Below are positions 35,755 through 44,135 of a stretch of DNA of 64,000 nt, piece by piece; within the stretch, counting starts at the first letter, position 1, and each line of letters starts with the position of its first letter. Source of the DNA: Aeromonas rivipollensis (GTDB lineage: Bacteria; Pseudomonadota; Gammaproteobacteria; Enterobacterales; Aeromonadaceae); NCBI RefSeq assembly GCF_010974825.1, contig NZ_JAAILA010000026.1:1-64000 (forward strand), read 5' to 3'. The notes below the pieces were generated by a model. That model made no database searches. It worked only from the letters and a program-made list of their open reading frames with translations, and had not been told where the DNA came from. Position numbers and translations under genes: made by a program.

Positions 35755-36702
35755 CTACAGGGGCTGACAGGGGGCTATGGTGGCTCTGGGGGCCTGGCCC
35801 TCTTCAATCTGGTCAAGCAGCTGTCTGGCGGCCAGAATGCCGGCATCCTTGTAGCCGAAATCCAGGTTGAGGGCGTTGGCAAACAGGAAGGTGAGCATGG
35901 GGTTGCTGCCGAGGCCACTGACCAGGATGTCGGTGCGCCCCTGCTCCTGCAGGTATTTGGCGGCGCCTATGGCCAGGGTGTCGCTGGCACAGACCAGCGC
36001 CTGGATGCTGGGGGTGACCAGCTCGGCCGCCAGCCGGTAGCCGCTGTGCAGGCTGAGATCCCCGAGGGCGCTGCGGGGCGTGCGACCCAGCGCCTCGCAG
36101 TAGTCGAGATAAGCCTGGTGACGGCGCAGCCCAGTGGTGAGATCGCTGCGCTCGACCCCCAGATAGGCCACCTGGTCTATGCCCAGCCCCCTGAGGTGCT
36201 CGAGCACGGCTCGCACCGCCCCCTCGTCATCGTAACAAACGGAAGAGAACCCTGGGTGCTCGCGCACCATCAGCACCAGCTTCTCCTTGAGCGGCGCCAT
36301 GGCGGCGTAGTCCAGATCGTTGAAGGCAAACAGAATGATGCCGTCCACCCCGCGCCGCTCCAGCACGGCCAGGTGTTCGCTCACCTTGGCGGGGGAGAAC
36401 TTGCTCTCCATCAGCACGGCGTCGTAGCCGCGGGCATAGAGGGTCTCCAGCATGCCGCGCACCGCCTGGTTCTCCGAGCTGGAGTCGAGGCGTGACACCA
36501 CTATGCCGATCACCTGCTGGCTCTGGCTGCGCATGGCCCGGGCCGACTTGCTCGGCACGAAGTCGTGCTGGGCGATCACCGCCTCGACCCTGGCTCGGGT
36601 CTGGGCGTTGACCTTGGGATCCTGATTGAGCACCCGGGAGACGGTCGACTTGCCGACCCCGCTCAGGCGGGCGATATCGAGGATGGTCAGTTTCTTTTCC
36701 AT
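35755..36702 (-). CDS. treR: Trehalose operon repressor, LacI family
   Basis: 315 aa, the length of E. coli TreR. HTH TILDIARLSGVGKSTVSRVLNQDPKVNAQTRARVEAVI (5-42), hinge FVPSKSARAMRSQ, and a periplasmic-binding-like domain containing the TreR-specific runs ARGYDAVLMESKFSP and NPMLTFLFANALNLDFGYKDAG. It represses treBC and is induced by trehalose-6-phosphate in the family. It stands directly upstream of treB in the same direction, unlike strictly linked operons, with the operators between them. Confidence 0.95.
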   Translation of the reverse strand: MEKKLTILDIARLSGVGKSTVSRVLNQDPKVNAQTRARVEAVIAQHDFVPSKSARAMRSQSQQVIGIVVSRLDSSSENQAVRGMLETLYARGYDAVLMESKFSPAKVSEHLAVLERRGVDGIILFAFNDLDYAAMAPLKEKLVLMVREHPGFSSVCYDDEGAVRAVLEHLRGLGIDQVAYLGVERSDLTTGLRRHQAYLDYCEALGRTPRSALGDLSLHSGYRLAAELVTPSIQALVCASDTLAIGAAKYLQEQGRTDILVSGLGSNPMLTFLFANALNLDFGYKDAGILAARQLLDQIEEGQAPRATIAPCQPL

Positions 36703-36836
36703 GGGGATCCGTGACAGGGGAGGGCGACAACCGGGATGCAGACATTGTTGTGATTAAGTCCTGTGAATACAAGCCCATGGCGTTAGAATGCCAATTTGCC
36801 CAGGCGACTCCCCCGCCATTGCACAGGACGCGCATC

Positions 36837-37787
36837 ATGGATCTGTTGGCAAGTCTGCACTTCTCCCTCTCCATCACTGGCCCCATCTGCCTGGTACTGG
36901 TACTCGGGATCTGGCTCAAGCGGCTCGGTCTCTTGCCCGACAGTTTCGTCGAGTCCGCCTCCCGGCTGGTGTTTCAGGTCACCTTGCCGGCCTTGCTGTT
37001 CCTCAGCATGGTGCGCACCGACTTTTCCACCATGCCGAGCCCCTGGCTCATCTTCTACGGCCTGCTAGGCACTTTGGCCGGTTTCCTGGTGCTCGAGCTG
37101 CTGGCGGCTCGCTTCATCCCCGAGCGGCGTCTGCGCGGCATCTTCGTGCAGGGCAGCTTTCGCGGCAACATGGGGATCATGGGGCTGGCCTATGTGCAGA
37201 ACGCCTACGGCCCCGAGGGCATAGGGGCCGCCGCCCTGCTGGTGGGCTCCATCACTGTGCTCTACAACATCCTCGCGGTGATCACCCTGACCCGCAGCCT
37301 GGGGGGCGGAAAAGGGCTCAAGCCCATCCTCAAGGGGATCGTCAGAAACCCCCTCATCATCGCCATACTGGCGGCCCTGCCGTTCGGCCTGCTCGGCATA
37401 GAGCTGCCCCAGCTGGTGATCACCACGGGCAACTACTTCGCCAGCATGACGCTGCCGCTGGCGCTGCTCTGTACCGGCGCCAGCCTCAACCTCAAGGCCC
37501 TGCGCGGCGGCGCCATACTGACCGGCTGGGCCACCGCCAACCGCCTGTTCTGCATTCCGGTGCTGCTGGTGCTGGGGGCCTGGGCGCTCGGTTTCAGTCC
37601 CCAGGCCCTCGGCATCCTCTTCCTCATCAGCTCCACCCCCACCGCCGCCGCCAGCTATGTGATGACCCGCGCCATGGGGGGCGACAGCGCCCTGGCGGCG
37701 AACATCATCGCCACCACCACCCTGGGTTCGCTGGTGACTACCAGCCTGGGGGCGGCCCTGATGAACTACCTGGGGCTGATGGGATAA
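36837..37787 (+). CDS. AEC-family transporter (auxin efflux carrier fold)
   Basis: 316 aa with ATG 36837 (AGGA eight bases upstream). Ten membrane segments in two five-helix halves; LPALLFLSMVRTDF and STPTAAASYVMTRAMGGD match the crossing motifs of the family. Bacterial members export or import organic anions such as malate. The substrate is not predictable here. It is divergent from treR across 134 bp, but a role in sugar metabolism is not shown. Confidence 0.85.
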   Translation: MDLLASLHFSLSITGPICLVLVLGIWLKRLGLLPDSFVESASRLVFQVTLPALLFLSMVRTDFSTMPSPWLIFYGLLGTLAGFLVLELLAARFIPERRLRGIFVQGSFRGNMGIMGLAYVQNAYGPEGIGAAALLVGSITVLYNILAVITLTRSLGGGKGLKPILKGIVRNPLIIAILAALPFGLLGIELPQLVITTGNYFASMTLPLALLCTGASLNLKALRGGAILTGWATANRLFCIPVLLVLGAWALGFSPQALGILFLISSTPTAAASYVMTRAMGGDSALAANIIATTTLGSLVTTSLGAALMNYLGLMG

Positions 37788-37919
37788 GGCACTGTCGGGA
37801 TGTGATGACCCCAGCCATGGGGTGCACATTGGCTGCGAGCCTCATTGCCGCCATGCCCCTGGGTTCGCTCGCTACCACTGGCCTGGGGGTTGAACAGCCT
37901 ATCGTTCGAGCTCAGGGTC

Positions 37920-39212
37920 TCAGCTGCGTTCACGCTCCTGCTCCAGCACCATTTTTTCATGGGCCAGGAAGAAGGGGCGGTAGAGCACATAGCTGTTGAG
38001 GATGCAGACCAGGCTCATCAGGCCATTGCTCCAACTGCCGTTGGCCGCCCAGGCGGCACCGAGAGGAGAGGGCATTGACCAGGGCAGCAGGGCGATGAAC
38101 TTGTCGAGAAACCCCCACTGGGTCAGCTGCCAGGCGAGCACCGCGTTGATCAGGGGGACGCCGATGAAGGGCAGGAAGAACAGCGGATTCATGATGATGG
38201 GGAAACCGAACAGCAGCGGCTCATTGATGTTGAACATCGAGGGGATGAAACCCAGCTTGCCCACCGACTGAATCGAGTGAGAGCGACTGCGCATGGCCAT
38301 GAACACCAGTGGCAAGGTAGTCCCAATCCCCCCGATCAGCAGGTAGTAGTCCCAGAACCCTTGCAGGAAGATATGGGGCAGGGGCTCTCCCGCCATCAGC
38401 GCGGCCTGGTTGGCGCTCACCCCGGCCATCCAGAAGGGTGACAGCAATCCGGTCACTATCAGGGCGCCGTGGATCCCCATGAACCAGAGCAGATGGGCGA
38501 TCAGCAGGGTGATCAGCAGGGCGGGCAGGGTGTCGGCCCCCACGATCAGGGGCCGGAACAGGGCGGCCATGAAGTCCGGCAGACTGATCCCGAACTGCTG
38601 CTTCAACCAGAGCCGCAGCAGGCTCAGCGACAGCATGATGAACAGCAGCGGCACTATCAGCTGAAAGCCCCGCCTCGTCATCACCGGCACCTCGTCCGGC
38701 ATCTGGATGTACCAGCCCCGACGATAGAAGAGCCGGGTCACCTCCACCGAATAGAACGCCATCAGCAAGGCCGTGAAGATCCCGGCCCCCCCCAGATAGC
38801 CAAACACCCCGGGTTGCAGCGAGCGAAAGTCGATCAGCATCAGGAAGGCCATGCAGCCCCCCAGGCCGCACAGGCGCTCCGGCATTTCGTATGCCTTGGC
38901 GAGGCTGGACGCCGCACCGAAGGCGATGATCAGCGCCACCAACCCCAGGGTGTGGGAGTAGACGGGAAACAGGAAAGGATGCAGCGCCCGCGCCAGCCAG
39001 TGCAGCCACTGTCCGAAGGCGTGCGGCGTGTCGGGGGCTATGGGAGGATAGAGGATGGGGACCAGCAGGCTGCCGACGATGACGAAGGGCATGGCCAGCT
39101 GAAAACCATCGCGCAACGAGAGCACATGGCGACTGCGGGTCAGCCAGTTGGCAAACGGTACCATGCGCTGCTCTATCATGCCGACCAGCATTGCCATCCA
39201 TTGCAGATTCAT
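37920..39212 (-). CDS. PTS lactose/cellobiose-family EIIC, divergent second copy
   Basis: 430 aa with ATG 39212 (MNLQWMAMLVGMIEQRMVPFANWL), which matches the amphipathic family start; the frame stays open upstream to 39428 but that stretch is polar and passes through the operator palindrome. The ribosome site is weak. Core EIIC blocks are intact: GIHGALIVTGLLSPFWMAG, LQGFWDYYLLIGGIGTTLPL, FNINEPLLFGFPIIMNP and WSMPSPLGAAWAAN. It lacks its own EIIA and EIIB, so it must share those of the facing operon. It probably recognises a related beta-glucoside. The last bases before 37920 hold no terminator that I can see. Confidence 0.85.
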   Translation of the reverse strand: MNLQWMAMLVGMIEQRMVPFANWLTRSRHVLSLRDGFQLAMPFVIVGSLLVPILYPPIAPDTPHAFGQWLHWLARALHPFLFPVYSHTLGLVALIIAFGAASSLAKAYEMPERLCGLGGCMAFLMLIDFRSLQPGVFGYLGGAGIFTALLMAFYSVEVTRLFYRRGWYIQMPDEVPVMTRRGFQLIVPLLFIMLSLSLLRLWLKQQFGISLPDFMAALFRPLIVGADTLPALLITLLIAHLLWFMGIHGALIVTGLLSPFWMAGVSANQAALMAGEPLPHIFLQGFWDYYLLIGGIGTTLPLVFMAMRSRSHSIQSVGKLGFIPSMFNINEPLLFGFPIIMNPLFFLPFIGVPLINAVLAWQLTQWGFLDKFIALLPWSMPSPLGAAWAANGSWSNGLMSLVCILNSYVLYRPFFLAHEKMVLEQERERS

Positions 39213-39387
39213 CACGTTATTCGGTTCCTTGTCATCCTGATACCCCTTGTCATCACGGGGCTTGGACGCCATTTTGACGGCTTTGTGGTTTTGTTTCCGT
39301 AATATCTGAAACCATTTTGCCATTTCATTACTTCGCTCACACTTCCCGACCCCTTTAACCGGAAAATGCCGATCCCGCTCACACATC

Positions 39388-39429
39388 AATGGATTTACTT
39401 TGGAAACCGGTTTCCAAAGTAAATCCATT
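39388..39429. promoter_or_regulatory. Perfect 42-bp palindrome containing a LacI-type operator
   Basis: Arms of 21 bp with no mismatch and no loop, centred between 39408 and 39409. The core TTTGGAAACCGGTTTCCAAA is a GalR/LacI-type operator with a CG centre; the outer arms add AATGGATTTAC on each side. It lies between the divergent EIIC (start 39212) and EIIB (start 39476). The LacI-family gene at 45403 is the obvious candidate to bind it. Confidence 0.85.
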
Positions 39430-39475
39430 CGATCCAGAATGCGCCATCCGTTATGAACGTCTGGAGAATCGGGAA

Positions 39476-39781
39476 ATGAAAAAAATCATGTTGTGCTGCT
39501 CTTCCGGCATGTCCACCAGCCTGCTGGTCAAGAAGATGAAAGAGGAGGCGGACAAGCGGGGACTGGACGCCGAGATACAGGCCTTCGGTGCGGCAGAGTT
39601 CGATCTGCAGATGCCCCACTACCAGGTGGTGCTGCTGGGGCCCCAGGTCAAATACATGCAGGCCGAACTGCAGCAGCGAGCGGCGGCTCATGGCGTGCCT
39701 GTCGACACCATCAACATGATGGATTACGGCATGCAACGGGGTGACAAGGTCCTCGACCACGCCCTCACCCTGATCGGCTGA
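39476..39781 (+). CDS. PTS cellobiose/chitobiose-type EIIB
   Basis: 101 aa with ATG 39476 (GGAG nine bases upstream). MKKIMLCCSSGMSTSLLVKKM carries the phosphorylated Cys (Cys8 in CSSGMSTS) of the lactose/cellobiose family. VVLLGPQVKYM and the C-terminal DYGMQRGDKVLDHAL are family-typical. It passes phosphate from EIIA to the incoming sugar at EIIC. First gene of the operon EIIB-EIIC-bgl-EIIA-kinase. The frame is open upstream only because it runs through the palindrome. Confidence 0.95.
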   Translation: MKKIMLCCSSGMSTSLLVKKMKEEADKRGLDAEIQAFGAAEFDLQMPHYQVVLLGPQVKYMQAELQQRAAAHGVPVDTINMMDYGMQRGDKVLDHALTLIG

Positions 39782-39821
39782 TGCGCAGACCCCAACCAGT
39801 GAATGTCACAAGGAAACCTTC

Positions 39822-41147
39822 ATGAACACCCTTTACGAGCGCTTTGTCAGTACCATAGAGAACCGGGTCAGCCCGCTGGCCGGCCGGATTGGACAGCAGA
39901 AATACGTGCAGGCAATCCGTGACGGCTTCATCGCCGCCTTGCCCTTCATGATCGTCGGCAGCTTCATGCTGGTGTTCATCTTCCCCCCCTTCTCGCCCCA
40001 GACCCAATGGGGATTTGCCCGTGCCTGGCTCGACTTCTCGTCGACCTATCAGTCCCAGTTGCTGCTGCCGTTCCAGTTGAGCATGGGGCTGATGACCCTG
40101 TTCATCTCGGTGGGAATTGGTGCCAGCCTGGCGCGGCAGAACGGTCTGGACCCCGTCACCACAGGCCTGCTCTGCCTGATGTCCTTCATGCTGGTGGCGG
40201 CCCCCGTCAAGGATGGTGCCATCTCCATGCAGTATTTCTCCGGCCAGGGGATCTTCACTGCCCTGATCACCGCCATCTATGCGGCCGAGGTCTATGCCTT
40301 CCTCAAGCGCAACAACATCACCATCAAGTTGCCGCCCCAGGTCCCGACGGGGGTCGCCCGCTCCTTTGAGGTGCTGGTCCCGGTGCTGGTGATCATCCTG
40401 ACCCTGCACCCGCTCAACCTGATCCTGGAGAGCACCACCGGCATGATTTTGCCGGAGGCCATCATGTCACTGGTCAAACCGCTGGTGGCGGCCTCCGATT
40501 CCCTGCCTGCCATGTTGCTGGCGGTGCTGGTATGCCAGGTGCTCTGGTTCGCGGGGATCCACGGTGCCCTGATTGTCACCGGCATCATGAACCCGTTCTG
40601 GATGGCCAATCTGGCCAACAACCAGGCCGCCATGGCGGCCGGTGAGGCGCTGCCCCACATCTTCCTGCAGGGCTTTTGGGATCACTACCTGTTGATCGGT
40701 GGTGTCGGCTCCACCCTGCCGCTGGCCTTCCTGCTGCTGCGCAGCAAGGCCGCCCACCTGAGATCCATCGGCAAGATGGGTGTGGTGCCTGGCCTGTTCA
40801 ACATCAACGAACCCATCCTGTTCGGTGCGCCCATAGTGATGAATCCGGTGTTCTTCCTGCCTTTCATCCTGGTACCCATGATCAACGCCACTCTGGCCTG
40901 GTTTGCCCTGGATATAGGTCTGGTGGAGCGGGTTGTCTCTCTCACTCCCTGGACCACCCCTGGTCCCATCGGCGCCTCCTGGGCTGCCAACTGGGCCATC
41001 AGCCCCATGGTGCTGAGCCTGCTCTGCATGTGCTCCGCCGCTGCCATGTATTACCCCTTCCTGAAAGCCTATGAGCGCACCCTGCTCAAACAGGAAGAGC
41101 AGGAAGAGAGTCCGAAAACGCCGGAGCTGGCCGCCGCCACCCGTTGA
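39822..41147 (+). CDS. PTS lactose/cellobiose-family EIIC
   Basis: 441 aa. AAGGAA precedes the ATG. N-terminal amphipathic segment FVSTIENRVSPLAGRIGQQKYVQAIRDGFIAALPFMIVGS (split over about 8-47), then the conserved FAGIHGALIVTG, LQGFWDHYLLIGGVGSTLPL, FNINEPILFGAPIVMNP and WTTPGPIGASWAAN. About ten membrane helices. It imports a beta-glucoside such as cellobiose with phosphorylation by the EIIB 40 bp upstream. Confidence 0.94.
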   Translation: MNTLYERFVSTIENRVSPLAGRIGQQKYVQAIRDGFIAALPFMIVGSFMLVFIFPPFSPQTQWGFARAWLDFSSTYQSQLLLPFQLSMGLMTLFISVGIGASLARQNGLDPVTTGLLCLMSFMLVAAPVKDGAISMQYFSGQGIFTALITAIYAAEVYAFLKRNNITIKLPPQVPTGVARSFEVLVPVLVIILTLHPLNLILESTTGMILPEAIMSLVKPLVAASDSLPAMLLAVLVCQVLWFAGIHGALIVTGIMNPFWMANLANNQAAMAAGEALPHIFLQGFWDHYLLIGGVGSTLPLAFLLLRSKAAHLRSIGKMGVVPGLFNINEPILFGAPIVMNPVFFLPFILVPMINATLAWFALDIGLVERVVSLTPWTTPGPIGASWAANWAISPMVLSLLCMCSAAAMYYPFLKAYERTLLKQEEQEESPKTPELAAATR

Positions 41148-41156
41148 TTGCCTGCC

Positions 41157-41184
41157 GGGGCCGCCTGGCGGCCTCTTTTTTCAA
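41157..41184 (+). terminator. Intra-operon hairpin with U-run between EIIC and 6-phospho-beta-glucosidase genes
   Basis: GGCCG-CCTGG-CGGCC followed by TCTTTTTTC. It may attenuate transcription into the hydrolase gene, which has its own GGAGT ribosome site. Confidence 0.55.
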
Positions 41185-41201
41185 GCTTGGAGTAACACGA
41201 G

Positions 41202-42587
41202 ATGCAATACCGTTTTCCTGAACAGTTCTGGTGGGGCAGCGCCTCCTCCGCCGCCCAGGCGGAAGGCGCCAGCCTCCAGGGCGGCAAGGCCCCAACCATC
41301 TGGGATCACTGGTTCGAGCAGTCCCCCAACCGTTTCCATCAGCAGATAGGGCCGGCGCAGACCTCAGGTTTTTATGAGCATTTTCGCGATGACATCCGTC
41401 TGCTGAAGCAGCTTGGTCACAACAGCTTCCGCACCTCCATCGCCTGGTCCAGGCTGATCCCGGCTGGCCGGGGGGAGCCAAACCCACAGGCCGTCGCCTT
41501 CTACGACGCCATGCTCGACGAGCTCAAGGCAGAGGGGATAGAGCCCTTCATCTGCCTGTTCCACTTCGACATGCCCATGAGCATGCAGGCGCTGGGGGGC
41601 TGGGAAAGCCGGGAAGTGATCGAGGCTTACGCCGAGTTTGCCGAGACCAGCTTCAGGCTGTTCGGGGGCAAGGTGAAGCACTGGTTCACCTTCAACGAGC
41701 CGATCGTGCCGGTGGAGGGAGGTTACCTCTACGACTTCCACTATCCGAACGTGGTGGACTTTCGCCGCGCCGCTACCGTGGCCTATCACACCATGCTGGC
41801 CCACGCCATGGCGGTGCAGCGTTACCGGGAGCTCGGTCAGGATGGTCAGATCGGCATCATCCTGAATCTGACCCCTTCCTATCCGCGCTCGCAACACCCG
41901 GCGGATCTGAAGGCGGCCAAGATTGCGGATCTGATGTTCAACCGTAGCTTCCTGGATCCGGCGGTCAAGGGGGAATACCCCGCCGAGCTGGTCGAGCTGC
42001 TGCGGGAATACGATCAGCTACCGGCCTGCGAGCCGGGCGATGCCGCCCTGCTGGCGGCCGGCAAGATCGACCTGCTGGGGGTCAACTACTACCAGCCGCG
42101 CCGGGTCAAGGCACGCAGCCACGCGGTCAATCCCGCCAGCCCCTTCATGCCGGAGTGGTTCTTCGACTACTACGAGATGCCGGGGCGCAAGATGAACCCG
42201 CACCGGGGCTGGGAGATCTACGAGCAGGGGATCTACGACATCCTGATCAACCTGCGCGACCACTACGGCAACATCCCGAGCTACATCTCCGAGAACGGCA
42301 TGGGGGTGGAGGGGGAGGCCAGGTTCAAGGGAGAGGACGGCCAGATCCAGGATGACTACCGCATCGGCTTCATCCGGGATCACCTCATCTGGCTGCACAA
42401 GGGGCTGTCGGAGGGCTGTCAGTGCCGGGGCTATCACCTCTGGACCTTCATCGACAACTGGTCCTGGAGCAATGCCTACAAGAACCGTTACGGCTTCATC
42501 GAGCTGGAGCTGGAGAGCCAGACCCGGCGCATCAAGAAGAGCGGCCAGTGGTTTGCCACCGCCGCCCGTGAGAATGGCTTCGACTGA
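41202..42587 (+). CDS. 6-phospho-beta-glucosidase, GH1
   Basis: 461 aa. It hydrolyses PTS-imported 6-phospho-beta-glucosides in the cytosol. It starts FPEQFWWGSASSAAQAEG; the acid/base is Glu166 in FTFNEP and the nucleophile Glu364 in ISENGMG. The C-terminal NRYGFIELELESQTRRIKKSGQWF contains the Y/K-bearing region that binds the 6-phosphate in phospho-glycosidases. It belongs with the PTS genes on both sides. It is more BglA- than BglB/AscB-like by eye. Confidence 0.93.
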   Translation: MQYRFPEQFWWGSASSAAQAEGASLQGGKAPTIWDHWFEQSPNRFHQQIGPAQTSGFYEHFRDDIRLLKQLGHNSFRTSIAWSRLIPAGRGEPNPQAVAFYDAMLDELKAEGIEPFICLFHFDMPMSMQALGGWESREVIEAYAEFAETSFRLFGGKVKHWFTFNEPIVPVEGGYLYDFHYPNVVDFRRAATVAYHTMLAHAMAVQRYRELGQDGQIGIILNLTPSYPRSQHPADLKAAKIADLMFNRSFLDPAVKGEYPAELVELLREYDQLPACEPGDAALLAAGKIDLLGVNYYQPRRVKARSHAVNPASPFMPEWFFDYYEMPGRKMNPHRGWEIYEQGIYDILINLRDHYGNIPSYISENGMGVEGEARFKGEDGQIQDDYRIGFIRDHLIWLHKGLSEGCQCRGYHLWTFIDNWSWSNAYKNRYGFIELELESQTRRIKKSGQWFATAARENGFD

Positions 42588-42614
42588 TTATTCCGTCACT
42601 TGACCCCTATAAAG

Positions 42615-42638
42615 AGCGCCAGCCCCAGGGCCGGCGCC
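42615..42638 (+). repeat. Intercistronic hairpin upstream of EIIA
   Basis: GCGCCAGCCC-CA-GGGCCGGCGC; no U-run. It probably stabilises or separates the bgl and EIIA messages. Confidence 0.45.
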
Positions 42639-42656
42639 CATCACCAAGGAGTGTGT

Positions 42657-42968
42657 ATGTTCGATCTGGAAGAGACCGTCATGGGTCTTATCATCAATGC
42701 TGGCATGAGCCGCAGCCTCTGTTTCGAGGCGCTGCGTCAGGCCAGGGCCGGCCAGTTTGCGGAAGCTGATGACCTGCTGCGCCAGGCTGCCGAGGCAGCC
42801 AATGCGGCCCACGGGGTGCAGACCAGGCTGATCGAGGCGGATGAAGGGGAGGGCAAGATCCCGGTCACGCTGATCCTGGTCCACGCCCAGGATCACCTGA
42901 TGACCGCCATGTTGGCCCGGGAGCTGGTCACCGAGCTCATCGAGCTGCATCGCAAGCTGGCTGCCTGA
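42657..42968 (+). CDS. PTS lactose/cellobiose-family EIIA
   Basis: 103 aa with AGGAG five bases before ATG 42657. All-helical EIIA with the phosphorylation-site block LVHAQDHLMTAML near the C-terminus and MGLIINAGMSRSLCFEALRQA at the N-terminus. It accepts phosphate from HPr and passes it to EIIB. Fourth gene of the operon; the kinase gene follows after 11 bp. Confidence 0.94.
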   Translation: MFDLEETVMGLIINAGMSRSLCFEALRQARAGQFAEADDLLRQAAEAANAAHGVQTRLIEADEGEGKIPVTLILVHAQDHLMTAMLARELVTELIELHRKLAA

Positions 42969-42979
42969 GGAAGACGATC

Positions 42980-43909
42980 ATGTTGCGACTCGGACTCGAC
43001 ATCGGGGGAACCAAGATCGAGGCTCAACTGCTCGATGGCCAGGGCGTCAGCCTGCTGCGCAGACGGATCGCGACCCCGACCACGGGGTACGGCGATTTCC
43101 TGGCGGCCATCACAGATCTGGTGAGGGAGATACGGCAGGCGATGGACAGCGCCTTCACCATCGGCATCGGGCTGCCCGGGGCAATCGACCCGCAGACGGG
43201 TCGCATCAAGAATGCCAACTGTCTGTTTCTCAACGGACAGGACCTCAAGCAAGACTTGACCCAGGCCCTGGGCCAGCCGGTCTGGCTCGCCAATGACGCC
43301 GACTGTTTCGCCCTCTCGGAGGCCGTCGACGGGGCGGGAGAGGCGGGCAGGGTGGTGTTTGGCATCATCCTCGGCACCGGCTGTGGTGGCGGCTTGGTGG
43401 TCAATCGCCAGCTCATCGTCGGTCCCAACGCCATCACCGGGGAGTGGGGACACAACCCCTTGCCCGGCTACGATCCGGCGCTTGATGGCCCAACCCAGCC
43501 CTGTTACTGCGGGCGCAGCAACTGCATCGAGCGGTTCGTCTCCGGGACAGGGTTTGCCGGCCGTTTCGTGGAGCGCCATGGCCGCGGGCTGTCGCCGCTT
43601 GGGATCATCACGGCCGCCGCCGAGGGGGATGTGGAGGCCGAGGTCCACTATGACCACTTCATCCAGGCCCTGGCCCGCAGCGTCGCCAGCCTGATCAATG
43701 TGCTGGACCCGGATGTCATCGTACTGGGGGGAGGCCTCTCCAACATCGCCTCCCTCTATCGTGATCTGCCCGCGGCAGTGATTCCCTACCTGTTCTCGGA
43801 GCAGTGCCTCACCCCCATAGTGCCTGCCCGCTACGGGGACAGCAGCGGGGTGCGCGGCGCCGCCTGGCTGCCGAGCTGCGTCGAAGGAGCCACCACATGG
43901 GCCATCTGA
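42980..43909 (+). CDS. ROK-family sugar kinase, probably glucose/beta-glucoside kinase
   Basis: 309 aa. ATP site LGLDIGGTKIEAQL, substrate block NAITGEWGHNPLPGYDP, zinc-binding CYCGRSNCIERFVSGTG and GDSSGVRGAAWL are the ROK signatures; it is closely similar to E. coli Mak (fructokinase) by eye. AGGA precedes the ATG and the EIIA stop is only 11 bp away. Because phospho-beta-glucoside hydrolysis frees unphosphorylated glucose, this enzyme most simply rescues that glucose; fructose kinase activity is an alternative. Confidence 0.88.
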   Translation: MLRLGLDIGGTKIEAQLLDGQGVSLLRRRIATPTTGYGDFLAAITDLVREIRQAMDSAFTIGIGLPGAIDPQTGRIKNANCLFLNGQDLKQDLTQALGQPVWLANDADCFALSEAVDGAGEAGRVVFGIILGTGCGGGLVVNRQLIVGPNAITGEWGHNPLPGYDPALDGPTQPCYCGRSNCIERFVSGTGFAGRFVERHGRGLSPLGIITAAAEGDVEAEVHYDHFIQALARSVASLINVLDPDVIVLGGGLSNIASLYRDLPAAVIPYLFSEQCLTPIVPARYGDSSGVRGAAWLPSCVEGATTWAI

Positions 43910-43942
43910 GCCTTGGCCGAGGAGAGAGCGCCGACTCGCCTG

Positions 43943-43967
43943 CCCCGGCGGGCTATGCCTGCCGGGG
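43943..43967 (+). terminator. Hairpin after the ROK kinase gene
   Basis: CCCCGGCGGG and CCTGCCGGGG (one G-T pair) around CTATG, 33 bp after the stop; no U-run. Confidence 0.5.
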
Positions 43968-44066
43968 GCTGAGACACTGCCTCGGGCCCTAGTCCTCCAC
44001 CCGATCTGATCCATGCCCTTTGCCCTACATTGCGTCGCGATGGGGGAAAGGCATGCCCGAATTTGT

Positions 44067-44082
44067 CCTCCCTTCGGGGAGG
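44067..44082 (+). promoter_or_regulatory. TTCG-capped hairpin upstream of the porin gene
   Basis: CCTCCC-TTCG-GGGAGG, 54 bp before the porin ATG. It may be in the porin leader or end the upstream operon. The rest of the 226-bp gap shows no gene. Confidence 0.4.
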
Positions 44083-44135
44083 CAGATAAATAAGTGCTTG
44101 TATATCAAAAACATAAAACTCAAGGAATGATAATA

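Noticed and set aside
39212..39428. N-terminal extension of the divergent EIIC starting MDLLWKPVSKVNP
   Set aside because: The same peptide starts the plus-strand frame because both begin inside the perfect palindrome; the extension is polar and unlike EIIC starts.
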